From an uncultured Geobacteraceae bacterium (GTDB lineage Bacteria; Desulfobacterota; Desulfuromonadia; Geobacterales; Pseudopelobacteraceae), in the NCBI GenBank assembly GCA_903925005.1, contig CAIYDX010000269.1, positions 1 through 61,032 on the forward strand: DNA of 61,032 bases, given 5' to 3'. Under the pieces are notes generated by a model. The model made no database searches and was not told where the DNA came from. It was given only the letters and a program-made list of their open reading frames with translations. Below, one piece after another: positions 46,418 through 54,067 of the stretch. A program made the position numbers and the translations under genes. The first letter of the stretch is position 1. Each line of letters begins with the position of its first letter.

Positions 46418-47248
46418 TCATGAAATTCTATTACATTCGTTCTTTGTAGTCGTTGTTTTGTCTCTGGTTTCCATTTTTGCCTCGTAGTACCGTGCCGCGA
46501 TCAGGTCAAGATCATGGGGCAGGTGAGGTGGCGGCTGCGGGATCTCTCTCCACTGTGCTAAAGACTCCACATAGGTACGCAGCCTCTGGATCGGGAGAAA
46601 AACATTTCTTCTCAATAAGGCGGTAACTCCTCCTATCGTGAGGATTAGACTCATCAAGGTAAAGATGATCATTTGGATTCGCAGCATGGCAAGAGATCTG
46701 GCGTGTTCAGCACGTGACAGTCCGATATCAAGAGTACCCAGAACTTTTTGACCGGGGAGATGGACATGGCACGCTGCGGTTGAACAGTCAGGCTCATTGT
46801 AGATAGGCGCAGTAATGGCGATAATATCCATACCCTCGGAGTTTTTAAAGGTACGGGCTTGTTGCATATTTCCCAGGTTAGTGACCGGCACAGCACCTTT
46901 ATGGCAGACGATGCAGCCTTCTGATTTTTTGTCCACCTGGCGGTTTATCTCGTCAGGTTTTGCCGAAAAAGTCACCATACCTTTCTTGTTGAAAATTCTG
47001 ACATGATTGACGCCCTCCTGTTGCCCTACGTTCAGGATGATAGTTCCCAATGTTTCCCGATCCGATTTGTGCATGGTATATCTGGTTGACTTGAGGATAG
47101 TGTCGGCAAGGTTGGTGGCATGCACGATCTCGCCATGAAGCAGATCTTCTCGGATAGCGGAATATAAAACGAGACAGCAAACCACCATGAAACCGGTAAC
47201 GGCAAGGCCAACCGGAACGAGCGCTTTTCCTACAAGTGTGGCAAACAT
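46418..47248 (-). CDS. Kinase-less membrane protein with dihaem sensor domain
   Basis: 276 residues from the ATG at 47248 (AGGGGGA upstream). Membrane helix 8-30, a periplasmic domain matching that of the kinase at 42487-44046 with haem motifs CIVCH (112-116) and CX4CH form CSTAACH (155-161), second helix about 192-212, then a HAMP-like stretch (PIQRLRTYVESLAQ) and a short tail with no kinase or cyclase. It could relay redox state to another protein or act as an electron-transfer subunit of the cytochrome complex. It starts 8 bases after the nonahaem cytochrome gene. Confidence 0.8.
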   Translation of the reverse strand: MFATLVGKALVPVGLAVTGFMVVCCLVLYSAIREDLLHGEIVHATNLADTILKSTRYTMHKSDRETLGTIILNVGQQEGVNHVRIFNKKGMVTFSAKPDEINRQVDKKSEGCIVCHKGAVPVTNLGNMQQARTFKNSEGMDIIAITAPIYNEPDCSTAACHVHLPGQKVLGTLDIGLSRAEHARSLAMLRIQMIIFTLMSLILTIGGVTALLRRNVFLPIQRLRTYVESLAQWREIPQPPPHLPHDLDLIAARYYEAKMETRDKTTTTKNECNRIS

Positions 47249-47256
47249 ATTTCCCC

Positions 47257-48018
47257 CTACATTTTGTGACAATCGTCACATTTTTCTTTGACGCTGAAGG
47301 CCGTTTTGCCCTCATGACAACTGCCACATGATTTTCCGGCTTCCATCTCATTCATTGAGACTTTCTTGCTATTCCGGAACGTACTGAATTTTGAAATGTG
47401 GCAATCAACACAGGTGTAAAGGCCCAGATGGGATTTATGGCTGAACAGAACATTGCCGGTACTTTTTTCCTCGAACAGAACGTCTCGCGTCGGATGGCAT
47501 TTCGCACACTCTTTTACTGAAAAAGCCTGTTTTGAGTCATGACAGGCGCCGCACGATTTTCCTTTTTCCATGTCTGCCATGGAGTAACGCTTGTTGGCTC
47601 CGGCGGTAAACAGGGATGGGTGGCATGTGCCGCAATCGGCTGTTTTGGTAAGATGGTATTTATGACTGAATTTGACAGGACCGGTTGCTTTGACTTTGTA
47701 TAATACCTCTTTTGTTATGTGGCATCGGGCGCACTTATCAAGACCGAAAGCTTTGCTACCGTGACATGCTCCGCACGACTTCATTTTACCCATATCAGCC
47801 ATCGAATAGTGCTTCTTCTTTTTAAGGTCAAATATCGTATCGTGACAGGCACGACAGTTTTTGCTCATTCCTTCCTTGGTTGTATGCTTCGCATGGCTGA
47901 ACACGACCTTGCCAGCATTTTTGGTCGTATACACGACATCAGGTACGGTGATACCATAGGCATAACTCTGGAATAATAACAGCAAGGGAACGAGAGACAA
48001 GCTAACTCGATAATTCAT
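47257..48018 (-). CDS. Periplasmic nonahaem c-type cytochrome (three c7-like units)
   Basis: 253 residues, signal peptide (SLVPLLLLFQSYAYG). Nine CXXCH motifs (CRACH, CGACH, CARCH, CGTCH, CGACH, CAKCH, CVDCH, CGSCH, CDDCH) lie in three repeats of about 75 residues, each with an FSHKxH start and a GKSCGxCH middle, like tandem three-haem cytochrome c7 domains. Probably carries electrons from the membrane complex across the periplasm. It is 20 bases downstream of the cytochrome b gene. Confidence 0.93.
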   Translation of the reverse strand: MNYRVSLSLVPLLLLFQSYAYGITVPDVVYTTKNAGKVVFSHAKHTTKEGMSKNCRACHDTIFDLKKKKHYSMADMGKMKSCGACHGSKAFGLDKCARCHITKEVLYKVKATGPVKFSHKYHLTKTADCGTCHPSLFTAGANKRYSMADMEKGKSCGACHDSKQAFSVKECAKCHPTRDVLFEEKSTGNVLFSHKSHLGLYTCVDCHISKFSTFRNSKKVSMNEMEAGKSCGSCHEGKTAFSVKEKCDDCHKM

Positions 48019-48038
48019 ACAATCCTTTCGTAAATTAG

Positions 48039-48716
48039 TTATTTTGAGTGAGTGATGTCACCCGTATTGTCAGGATTATCGTCTTCGATGACCTCTTCTT
48101 CCCAGCCATTCCACATCGGTTTAAAATGAGCCAGCGGAGTATGTCCGAGAGTAGCCAGATAGATATGCACAAACAGAAACGCGGTAAAACAGCAGGACAG
48201 CAGAAAATGTGCACTGACCAACATTTTAATGCCGCCCAACAGCAGGAATAGTTCGCGTAACGGTGCTATATACATAAGGAACGCTCCGCTTACGATAACC
48301 AGCGGCAACAGTACTAACATGATTATCAGATAGGCGGCTTTTTGCATCGGATTGAACTTGTTGTCAGGTTTTGTCCGGTGAGGATTGGGCCTGCCAAGAA
48401 AATAGGTCAAAAAATAGAAGTATGCCTGGCGAATAATTCCTGATTTAAGATCTTCAAGTGTAGGCACGTAGAGCTTTATCAGGCTTTTCGCAACCACCAG
48501 ATAATAACCGAGCCAGAGCATATAAGAAATGGAAACAACTGCGCCGGCGGTATTATGTAAGCGAATGGCAGCTTTATAGGTACCAAAGATGGGCAGGTAT
48601 TCGGGAAACCTGATTTGCAGCCCGGTAGCACAGAGTGTAACGATACCAAAAGCATTCAGCCAGTGCCAGATTCTCACTGGCATGGGGGTGACATACACCA
48701 TCTCGTTATGCTTCAT
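48039..48716 (-). CDS. Membrane cytochrome b, CbcB-like
   Basis: 225 residues from the ATG at 48716, which overlaps the end of the heptahaem gene by 11 bases with AAGGA upstream; the 48794 start would overlap it by 89 bases. Cytochrome b561/hydrogenase-type subunit: four or five helices with likely haem-b His in VRIWHWLNAFG, RLHNTAGAVVS, SAHFLLSCC and FVHIYLATLGH. It would oxidise menaquinol and pass electrons to the haem c subunits. A heptahaem-b gene pair of this kind matches the inner-membrane CbcBA complex of Geobacter used near the energetic limit. Confidence 0.88.
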   Translation of the reverse strand: MKHNEMVYVTPMPVRIWHWLNAFGIVTLCATGLQIRFPEYLPIFGTYKAAIRLHNTAGAVVSISYMLWLGYYLVVAKSLIKLYVPTLEDLKSGIIRQAYFYFLTYFLGRPNPHRTKPDNKFNPMQKAAYLIIMLVLLPLVIVSGAFLMYIAPLRELFLLLGGIKMLVSAHFLLSCCFTAFLFVHIYLATLGHTPLAHFKPMWNGWEEEVIEDDNPDNTGDITHSK

Positions 48717-49776
48717 AATCATTTTCCTTTCTGTTCTTCCTCGTGAGAAATCTGAAGAAACCATGAACAACAGGAAAGGACAACCCCGCAGCAACGATCA
48801 AAGCGCCAATAACGTTGAGAGACGTGCTTCTGGTGGTGCCGAGCATGTAGAAATCGGGTGTCCCGTAAAGAATATCCAAGATGGCCCCCTTTTCAACGGC
48901 AAGTCTCGTATAGTCGCCATTTTTTCCTGGAAAAACGATAAAACTCTGTTGCATTGCTTTCGGGCCGGATGCGTGACAAAAAGAACAGTCCCAGCGGTTT
49001 CCTAGAATCTGGTAGCTGTGGGTGATTACCTCGGGTGTCATCATGCCCCACACGCGCATATTTTGTCCGCGCAGCTTATGATTGAATTCCCTCAGTTCCT
49101 GGAGAGAGACAAGATTGTCTCCGTTCCGGTCGATGATGCTGCTGATCTTTCCCACTTTCGCTAAAGTGGCAAGCTCTTCATAGGTGGCCATTTTGAAGCC
49201 ATTCCCGGAGCCGGGCAGACGGCTTTCGATGGACATTGTTATGACATACTCCTGTGAACCGGTATGACAGGTTATGCAGAGGAGCGAATCGATATGCAGT
49301 TCCGCTTGTGGGAGCCATTTGGAATGACTTTGAATTGTTTTTCTAGAATCATGGCATTTAGCGCACTTGCTATTGATCTCGTCGCTGGACATGACCACCG
49401 GAAGCCGTACCTCGTGCGGGTTATGGCAGTCATTGCACCGGGCTTTTGAAGCGTGAATGCTTTTTTCGTATTCATCAGAAACCGGCTTGTGGCAATCTTT
49501 GCAGAGTGCTTTAGGTGGCCGGTAGCCATTGAACGGATGCTTTGATGTAACACGGTCATGACACGACGTGCACCCCACAATAGCATGCGTAGTCCCCGCA
49601 AATTTGCCTGGATCAATATACACACTCATTCCCGCCGAACTCTTGATCTCTTTTTGCTCATGACACTGCATGCATGTATCATTTTTCGACTGGCCAGAAG
49701 ACGCTTCAGAAACTGATAATGTGAAGTATGTTAGAATGGCGGGTAAAATAAGGCACTTCATAGAGTACGTATACAT
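48706..49776 (-). CDS. Heptahaem c-type cytochrome with membrane anchor, CbcA-like
   Basis: 356 residues with AGGAG 8 bases before the ATG. Signal peptide, seven CXXCH motifs (CMQCH, CTSCH, CKDCH, CNDCH, CAKCH, CITCH, then CSFCH about 90 residues later), an EF-hand-like loop DRNGDNLVSLQEL between haems 6 and 7, and a C-terminal helix (about 320-342) that anchors it. Seven haems plus tail anchor next to a cytochrome b fit the CbcA subunit. First gene of a five-gene operon (heptahaem, b, nonahaem, dihaem sensor, membrane protein). I could not find a convincing -24/-12 promoter in its upstream region. Confidence 0.9.
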   Translation of the reverse strand: MYTYSMKCLILPAILTYFTLSVSEASSGQSKNDTCMQCHEQKEIKSSAGMSVYIDPGKFAGTTHAIVGCTSCHDRVTSKHPFNGYRPPKALCKDCHKPVSDEYEKSIHASKARCNDCHNPHEVRLPVVMSSDEINSKCAKCHDSRKTIQSHSKWLPQAELHIDSLLCITCHTGSQEYVITMSIESRLPGSGNGFKMATYEELATLAKVGKISSIIDRNGDNLVSLQELREFNHKLRGQNMRVWGMMTPEVITHSYQILGNRWDCSFCHASGPKAMQQSFIVFPGKNGDYTRLAVEKGAILDILYGTPDFYMLGTTRSTSLNVIGALIVAAGLSFPVVHGFFRFLTRKNRKENDYEA

Positions 49777-50145
49777 GGATGCGCTCCTGATTGTTGTAAC
49801 GGATTTCCATGAAAAGACAGATAAAGCAATATCTGTTCTGTAAATTCTATTCTCATATTTTGTTTTTGTGTTACGTGGTCAGGTTCAGTACATATATGTC
49901 AATGCATCGCAGATTTATTCTGCCTCTGGATACTGAAAGTGCGTGACATTACAATCCTTGTATCACCAATTATCAAACATGCAACTCACACTCATATTTA
50001 GATTTAGGGTCATGACTAGAACAGCACCATCAAAAGTGTGCTAACATATGGTCATGACAATGAAAAATAAGTATGCAAATCGTTCGACTTTGCGCTCAAA
50101 GCTCTCGCCGCACTCTTTCAGCTCTCTATCCGCTCAGCCAAAACT
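49777..50145. other. Upstream region of the cytochrome operon
   Basis: About 370 AT-rich bases with no reading frame of coding quality. It should hold the promoter of the heptahaem-cytochrome operon on the minus strand. A scan by eye for GC-N10-CC (the minus-strand -12/-24 layout) gave nothing, and no good -35/-10 pair stood out. Confidence 0.4.
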
Positions 50146-50244
50146 TTAGTTTATCCGGTTAACTGATTCCGTCAATTTGCCAAATTCATCTCTGCAGGCT
50201 AGAGAAACCCGTGGCTCATCCGTCTTTTCGATTTGGTATTTCAT
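50146..50244 (-). pseudogene. HAMP-domain fragment, likely relic of a kinase
   Basis: Thirty-two codons ending at 50146 encode DEPRVSLACRDEFGKLTESV. This lines up with the HAMP part of the kinase at 42487-44046 (DSRVPVTSRDELGELSESV). Nothing before or after continues the match. It sits next to the second copies of the small membrane proteins, as expected if a kinase gene was once part of the duplicated block. Confidence 0.4.
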
Positions 50245-50287
50245 GTTCAGAAAATAAGAGTACGGCAACTTATTGGGGAGTGCATAA

Positions 50288-50608
50288 TTGGAGAACAATC
50301 CAGCCGACCCTGTGATGAATGCGCGGGTAATGAAAATAGCCAGAATGCGTCGGAAATACCTCTTTGCTACGGTGCTGTTGTATATTCTTGCACAGGTGGT
50401 GCCCCACAACGTTTCCCAAATAAACAGTTCAATGGGGACTTTCTTTGGTATCTGGCTGGCTCTGTTAATAGCTGTCACTTTCCTGGTTGCGGTAAGCAGA
50501 TGTCCAAGGCGCGGCTACTATTTCCACGTCAACGGCGTGACCCTTCTGGTCTTGCGCAATTGCCTTCACTGCCAGCTACATATCTATTTTGATGAAATCC
50601 CAAATTGA
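50288..50608 (+). CDS. Small membrane protein with zinc-ribbon tail, copy 2
   Basis: 106 residues, TTG start at 50288 with GGGGAG upstream; it then matches the N-terminal length of copy 1. Two helices and a Cys tail: RCPRRG, YFHVNGVTLLVLRN, CLHC. One of the four cysteines of copy 1 is Arg here, so the metal site would be incomplete. The shared core MRRKY(L/F)F(A/G)T and the CLHCQLHI ending show common descent. Confidence 0.65.
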   Translation: MENNPADPVMNARVMKIARMRRKYLFATVLLYILAQVVPHNVSQINSSMGTFFGIWLALLIAVTFLVAVSRCPRRGYYFHVNGVTLLVLRNCLHCQLHIYFDEIPN

Positions 50609-50632
50609 AAGGCCACCAAGAGGCGGCCTTTC
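50607..50632. terminator. Hairpin between convergent small genes
   Basis: GAAAGGCC (50607-50614) and GGCCTTTC (50625-50632) form an 8-bp stem that includes part of the copy-2 zinc-ribbon stop codon. No long T-run follows. It probably ends both convergent transcripts. Confidence 0.5.
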
Positions 50633-50663
50633 AGGAGTTGCAACTTTTCATATTTCCCCCTTG

Positions 50664-50885
50664 TTATTTCTTTATAGGAGCCATTTCTTCATGAACTACA
50701 GAGGAAATACCTTTGGCCATTCCAAACATCAATAACAATGCCGGTACAACCTGAGCTACCACTATCAGAGCGCAAAAACCGAGAAATACCCACACGAAAA
50801 TCCCGCTACTGTCTTCACGCATCCCAGTCGCCGCAAATGCAGTCGCTGGTACTAAAATTGTTATCACTGTCGCTAGCGTTTTCAT
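50664..50885 (-). CDS. Small membrane protein MKTLA family, copy 2
   Basis: 73 residues from the ATG at 50885 with AAAGGAG upstream (a second ATG five codons earlier lacks spacing). Signal-like N-terminus (MKTLATVITILVPATAFA), then SSGIFVWVFLGFCALIVVAQ and VVPALLLMFGMAKG. It matches copy 1 at 41968-42189 residue by residue in the membrane part. Function unknown. Confidence 0.65.
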   Translation of the reverse strand: MKTLATVITILVPATAFAATGMREDSSGIFVWVFLGFCALIVVAQVVPALLLMFGMAKGISSVVHEEMAPIKK

Positions 50886-50952
50886 ACTATCTCCTTTCAC
50901 TCGTTTATTAATACATCTGAATCAAGAGTTTCGGTTCTTTTTTAACAACGGC

Positions 50953-51150
50953 TTAATGATCACCTTTCTCCCGATAAGCGGTATAAGAAATTACATCCGC
51001 TGCGAGGGTAATCAGGGTTATGAAGCTGAGGAATTTCAAGAATATTGCCAAAAAACTTGCCTGAGGGATAATATCTGTGCCAAAAACAACACCCGGAACG
51101 ACAATTCCGGTAACAATCAACAGCGTGGTTAATATAATATTGAGTTTCAT
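50953..51150 (-). CDS. Small membrane protein (65 residues)
   Basis: Two hydrophobic segments (about 5-24 and 33-55) and a charged tail (YREKGDH). GGAGG lies upstream of the ATG. It has the same position relative to the MKTLA-family gene as the 77-residue protein at 41656 has in the first block, but clear sequence similarity between them is not visible. Confidence 0.55.
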   Translation of the reverse strand: MKLNIILTTLLIVTGIVVPGVVFGTDIIPQASFLAIFLKFLSFITLITLAADVISYTAYREKGDH

Positions 51151-51605
51151 TTGCGGCCTCCTTTTATTGACGAAATATTTGCACTTTCTGAGTATTGTTC
51201 TGCATAGTTGGTGCCAAATAATATTATGATTGTATAACTAGCTTAAAACTCTATGTATTGATCTTATATTGGGTGCTGTTAGTCCTAGATGGCTGAATAT
51301 TGAATGAGCTAACTGTATTAATAATTTATACTATTGAACGCCAGTATTTATATTGATTTATAGTAATTACAGTTTGTTATTAGATTGTTGGCAATGGCTT
51401 GCGGTGTATAAAATATTCATGTGACTTTAAACAACCGGAGGGAGAGCAGTGCAGGCAATTTAAGATTAAGTTGCCTGACGGCACATCAATCCCATATATT
51501 TTATTTACAATAGCCACAAATTACTACAACGTTAAAATGGATAGTGTCGGAAAAAAACCGCCATCCTGAAAATATGGTTTTATACGTTTGGCTATCGGGG
51601 ATTGC
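51151..51605. other. Divergent intergenic region with inverted repeat
   Basis: 455 AT-rich bases with no plausible gene. It contains an inverted repeat CAGGCAA (51452-51458) / TTGCCTG (51471-51477) and a sigma-54-like string TGGCAATGGCTTGC (51389-51402) whose -24 and -12 parts are one base too close. It should hold promoters for the genes on both sides. Confidence 0.4.
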
Positions 51606-52136
51606 ATGTCAGACATATGTGAAAATCAGCTGTCGGCTGATAACAGCGCGGACGGCGCTGCTTTACTTCGACAAAAACTAACCGATGAAATAAACCGTTT
51701 GCATCGCTTTTCCATTCGAGGGGTTCTGGCGCTTTCGCTGTTTCTTGTCGTCTGTATTCTTGCATGGTATGGATTTGATTTTCTTCCCGCTCCCGACAAA
51801 GTAATCGCAGTCTTAGGTAAACCGCCATCGGCCGGCATCATCAGTATCGCATTAATTCTATATACATTTTCCGCAATAGTATTAAGTCTTTCCCGGATGA
51901 CCGCAGAGGTTGAACATGGCAGCAGCTTCAGCCATGTCGGATATCTGGCAGGCTTTTTCCTCTTTTATTATTTCAGTAAATCCCTTGAAGATAATTTTTG
52001 GGCGGTATTCGGGGCCGGGATTACAATACTGGGTGTTGAGAGTTATCGGATCTGGAACTTTTGTGCTGAACGTATTACCAAAAACAGGGAAGATATTGAG
52101 TTTGTAACTAGAACCGGCAGACCTCCACCGCAGTAA
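51606..52136 (+). CDS. Conserved membrane protein, copy 2 (GRPPP tail)
   Basis: 176 residues from the ATG at 51606 (CGGGGA just upstream); a TTG six codons earlier is less likely. Four hydrophobic segments; SSFSHVGYLAGFFLFYYFSK and NFWAVFGAGITILGVESYRI match copy 1 (45846-46391), as does the C-terminal TRTGRPPP. Very high conservation of the last two helices suggests a specific binding or catalytic role in the membrane. xerD follows after 43 bases. Confidence 0.7.
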   Translation: MSDICENQLSADNSADGAALLRQKLTDEINRLHRFSIRGVLALSLFLVVCILAWYGFDFLPAPDKVIAVLGKPPSAGIISIALILYTFSAIVLSLSRMTAEVEHGSSFSHVGYLAGFFLFYYFSKSLEDNFWAVFGAGITILGVESYRIWNFCAERITKNREDIEFVTRTGRPPPQ

Positions 52137-52179
52137 TGAATCCTTTTTACAAGATAATATTTACAACGGAGAATTCAGA

Positions 52180-53067
52180 CTGAACGATTACCTCGACCTC
52201 TTCATATCCTATCTTGCCGTGGAAAAAGGGCTCTCGCTCAATACCAGGAGCGCCTACAGCCTGGATCTTGTCCGCTATCTGGACTTTCTCGAAAAGTCGG
52301 GGCGGCAAAAACCGTCCGATGTCGGCCCAGCCGACATTGCCGCTTTCATGGCTGTCCTGCAAAAACAGAATATCGGTCCCCGCAGTCGTGCCCGCTGCCT
52401 GTCGGCCATCCGCATGTTCCACAAATTTTTGATGATTGAAAACTATGCCGACAGCAATCCGGCTACGATAATCGAAGCGCCGCGCATGCTTTACAAACTG
52501 CCGCAGTTTCTGGATGGCCGCGAAGTTGATGCCCTGTTTGCCGCATGCCTGGGAGAGCGGGGCGAGGACCTGCGCGACCACGCCATGCTGGAGCTGCTGT
52601 ATGCAACCGGCCTGCGGGTGTCGGAACTGGTGAATCTCAAGCTGCGCGAAGTGAACCTCGATTCCGGCTACTTGATGACGGTTGGAAAAGGGAATAAGGA
52701 ACGTCTGGTGCCGATCGGCGAATCGGCACGGCAGCGGGTAGCTGCCTATCTGGAAACGGTGCGGCTTAAACAGGATCCGTTGCGCCAAAATCCCTGTTTT
52801 TTTCTTTCTCGCTTGGGTGAAGCAATGAGCCGCCAGGCTTTCTGGAATATCATCAAGAAACGGGCGGCGTTGGCGGCTATCCGAAAAAATATCTCACCGC
52901 ACACCCTGCGCCACTCTTTTGCCACCCATCTGCTGGAAAATGGCGCGGATCTGCGTAGCGTACAGATAATGCTGGGGCATGCAGACCTGGCCAGTACGCA
53001 AATCTATACCCACGTTACCAGAGAGCGGTTGAAACGCCTGCATCAGCAGATTCATCCCCGGGGATAA
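52180..53067 (+). CDS. xerD: Tyrosine recombinase XerD
   Basis: Tyrosine recombinase resolving chromosome dimers at dif with XerC and FtsK. Catalytic residues are visible: Arg in ATGLRVSEL, His-x-x-Arg in HTLRHSFATHL, His in MLGHADLAS and Tyr in TQIYTHV. A GTG at 52219 would cut the first helix of the core-binding domain; extending 13 codons to CTG at 52180 restores the usual NDYLDLFISYL start, with GGAGA 7 bases upstream. I therefore place the start at the CTG (295 residues). XerC-like identity cannot be fully excluded. Confidence 0.88.
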   Translation: MNDYLDLFISYLAVEKGLSLNTRSAYSLDLVRYLDFLEKSGRQKPSDVGPADIAAFMAVLQKQNIGPRSRARCLSAIRMFHKFLMIENYADSNPATIIEAPRMLYKLPQFLDGREVDALFAACLGERGEDLRDHAMLELLYATGLRVSELVNLKLREVNLDSGYLMTVGKGNKERLVPIGESARQRVAAYLETVRLKQDPLRQNPCFFLSRLGEAMSRQAFWNIIKKRAALAAIRKNISPHTLRHSFATHLLENGADLRSVQIMLGHADLASTQIYTHVTRERLKRLHQQIHPRG

Positions 53068-53243
53068 ACATCTGCGCCGCATGCTGTTTTGGCGTTTTAT
53101 TGGTCATGTTGTTTGAAATCCCCCGTCATACCCAGCTTCAAAATTCTTATCACGCAACCTCCCAACTACCTTAATTTGAGCTTCCAGTTCCGGTTGGATT
53201 GATTCCGGTATCGACTCTGATCCATTCAGATGAACCATAAGGC

Positions 53244-53657
53244 TTAGGCAGCTTTTTTGTATGTCTCAAGCACTGACAATGCTGCCGGGTCATGATCGAG
53301 TAACACCAGAGCAGTGCTAACCGCCCGGCTGGGCAACAAGTCGCCGCTTTCGTATTTCTGGAAAGCCCGAGGACCGCCGCCAATCAAAAAACCTGCTTGT
53401 TCCTGTGAAAGATGAAGTTTCTTTCGGATACGGCGAATTTCTTCCGGCTCCAGCACTCCTTCACACCTAGCCTTAAGGAGATTCAACTTCCGATCAGAAA
53501 GTTTCATATCCTCACCGGTATGGATGCTTTCCTCTGATTGGTCGCAGTACCAACCGGGCATATCGAAAGTAAGACTCGCGCCTTTATAGATAAGAGTCAT
53601 AGGACGCACCCCACGATACATAGGTGCTCCTGTTTCCGGACAGACGGGATTAGTCAT
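53244..53657 (-). CDS. mqsA: MqsA-family antitoxin
   Basis: 137 residues: an N-terminal metal-site-like domain (CPETGAPM; WYCDQSEESI) and a C-terminal helix-turn-helix (LHLSQEQAGFLIGGGPRAFQKYESG) that binds DNA. Only two of the four zinc cysteines of E. coli MqsA remain, a trait of this subfamily as I recall it. It neutralises MqsR and represses the operon. AAGGAG 7 bases before the ATG; the start overlaps mqsR by 8 bases. Confidence 0.9.
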   Translation of the reverse strand: MTNPVCPETGAPMYRGVRPMTLIYKGASLTFDMPGWYCDQSEESIHTGEDMKLSDRKLNLLKARCEGVLEPEEIRRIRKKLHLSQEQAGFLIGGGPRAFQKYESGDLLPSRAVSTALVLLDHDPAALSVLETYKKAA

Positions 53658-53967
53658 TGTCTTTCTCCTTGAACGACAACAGTAAGAACTCGGTTATGGT
53701 GTCGGCCGTGAACTTTACGTACAGCATGCACACCGGTGATGGGACATGATACACGTCCTGCCACAGTCTGGAATCTGCATAAGCTGTCATAGATTTATAG
53801 AAATGGCTTCGCTGCATTGTCTGAATTGTGCCTACAATCTCGGCGCGACCATATCCAAGCGAGGCTGCACTACGAATTGCTGACCCTGTGACGGCAAGCC
53901 TTTCGACAGTGGCAAAAGTTGCTTTAAACGCATCAAGATCGTATGTGGGTTTTCGCTTTTCGGCCAT
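53650..53967 (-). CDS. mqsR: MqsR-family toxin (mRNA interferase)
   Basis: 105 residues from the ATG at 53967. The MqsR pattern runs throughout: RKPTYDLDAFKATF, ASLGYGRAEIVGTIQTM, SHFYKSMTAYADSRLWQDVY, ending LLLSFKEKDND. MqsR cleaves mRNA at GCU-type sites as a ribosome-independent RNase of the RelE fold. Toxin gene first, antitoxin second, as in E. coli. The start has no ribosome-binding site, in keeping with a predicted leaderless transcript. Confidence 0.9.
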   Translation of the reverse strand: MAEKRKPTYDLDAFKATFATVERLAVTGSAIRSAASLGYGRAEIVGTIQTMQRSHFYKSMTAYADSRLWQDVYHVPSPVCMLYVKFTADTITEFLLLSFKEKDND

Positions 53968-53973
53968 GAGGAC

Positions 53974-54002
53974 TTTATACACCATAATGGTGTAATTGAC
54001 AA
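53974..54002 (-). promoter_or_regulatory. mqsRA promoter with embedded operator
   Basis: Minus strand TTGTCA (53997-54002), 17-base spacer, TATAAA (53974-53979). The predicted start of transcription, 7 bases on, falls on the A of the mqsR ATG. A 17-base palindrome TACACCAT-A-ATGGTGTA (53978-53994) fills the spacer, an ideal place for repression by MqsA. Confidence 0.65.
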
Positions 54003-54067
54003 GACGAATGTCCAACAAGGCTTACGACCTGCTCAAAACTGGCGGGTCAAAGCCATGCCCGTTAGTT

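Noticed and set aside
48716..48794. Upstream start for the cytochrome b gene
   Set aside because: Would overlap the heptahaem gene by 89 bases; the ATG at 48716 has AAGGA and matches the usual N-terminus.
49777..50140. Sigma-54 promoter for the heptahaem cytochrome operon, expected from the BccR-like neighbour
   Set aside because: No GG-N10-GC layout was found on the minus strand by eye; control by the activator remains possible but is not shown by sequence.
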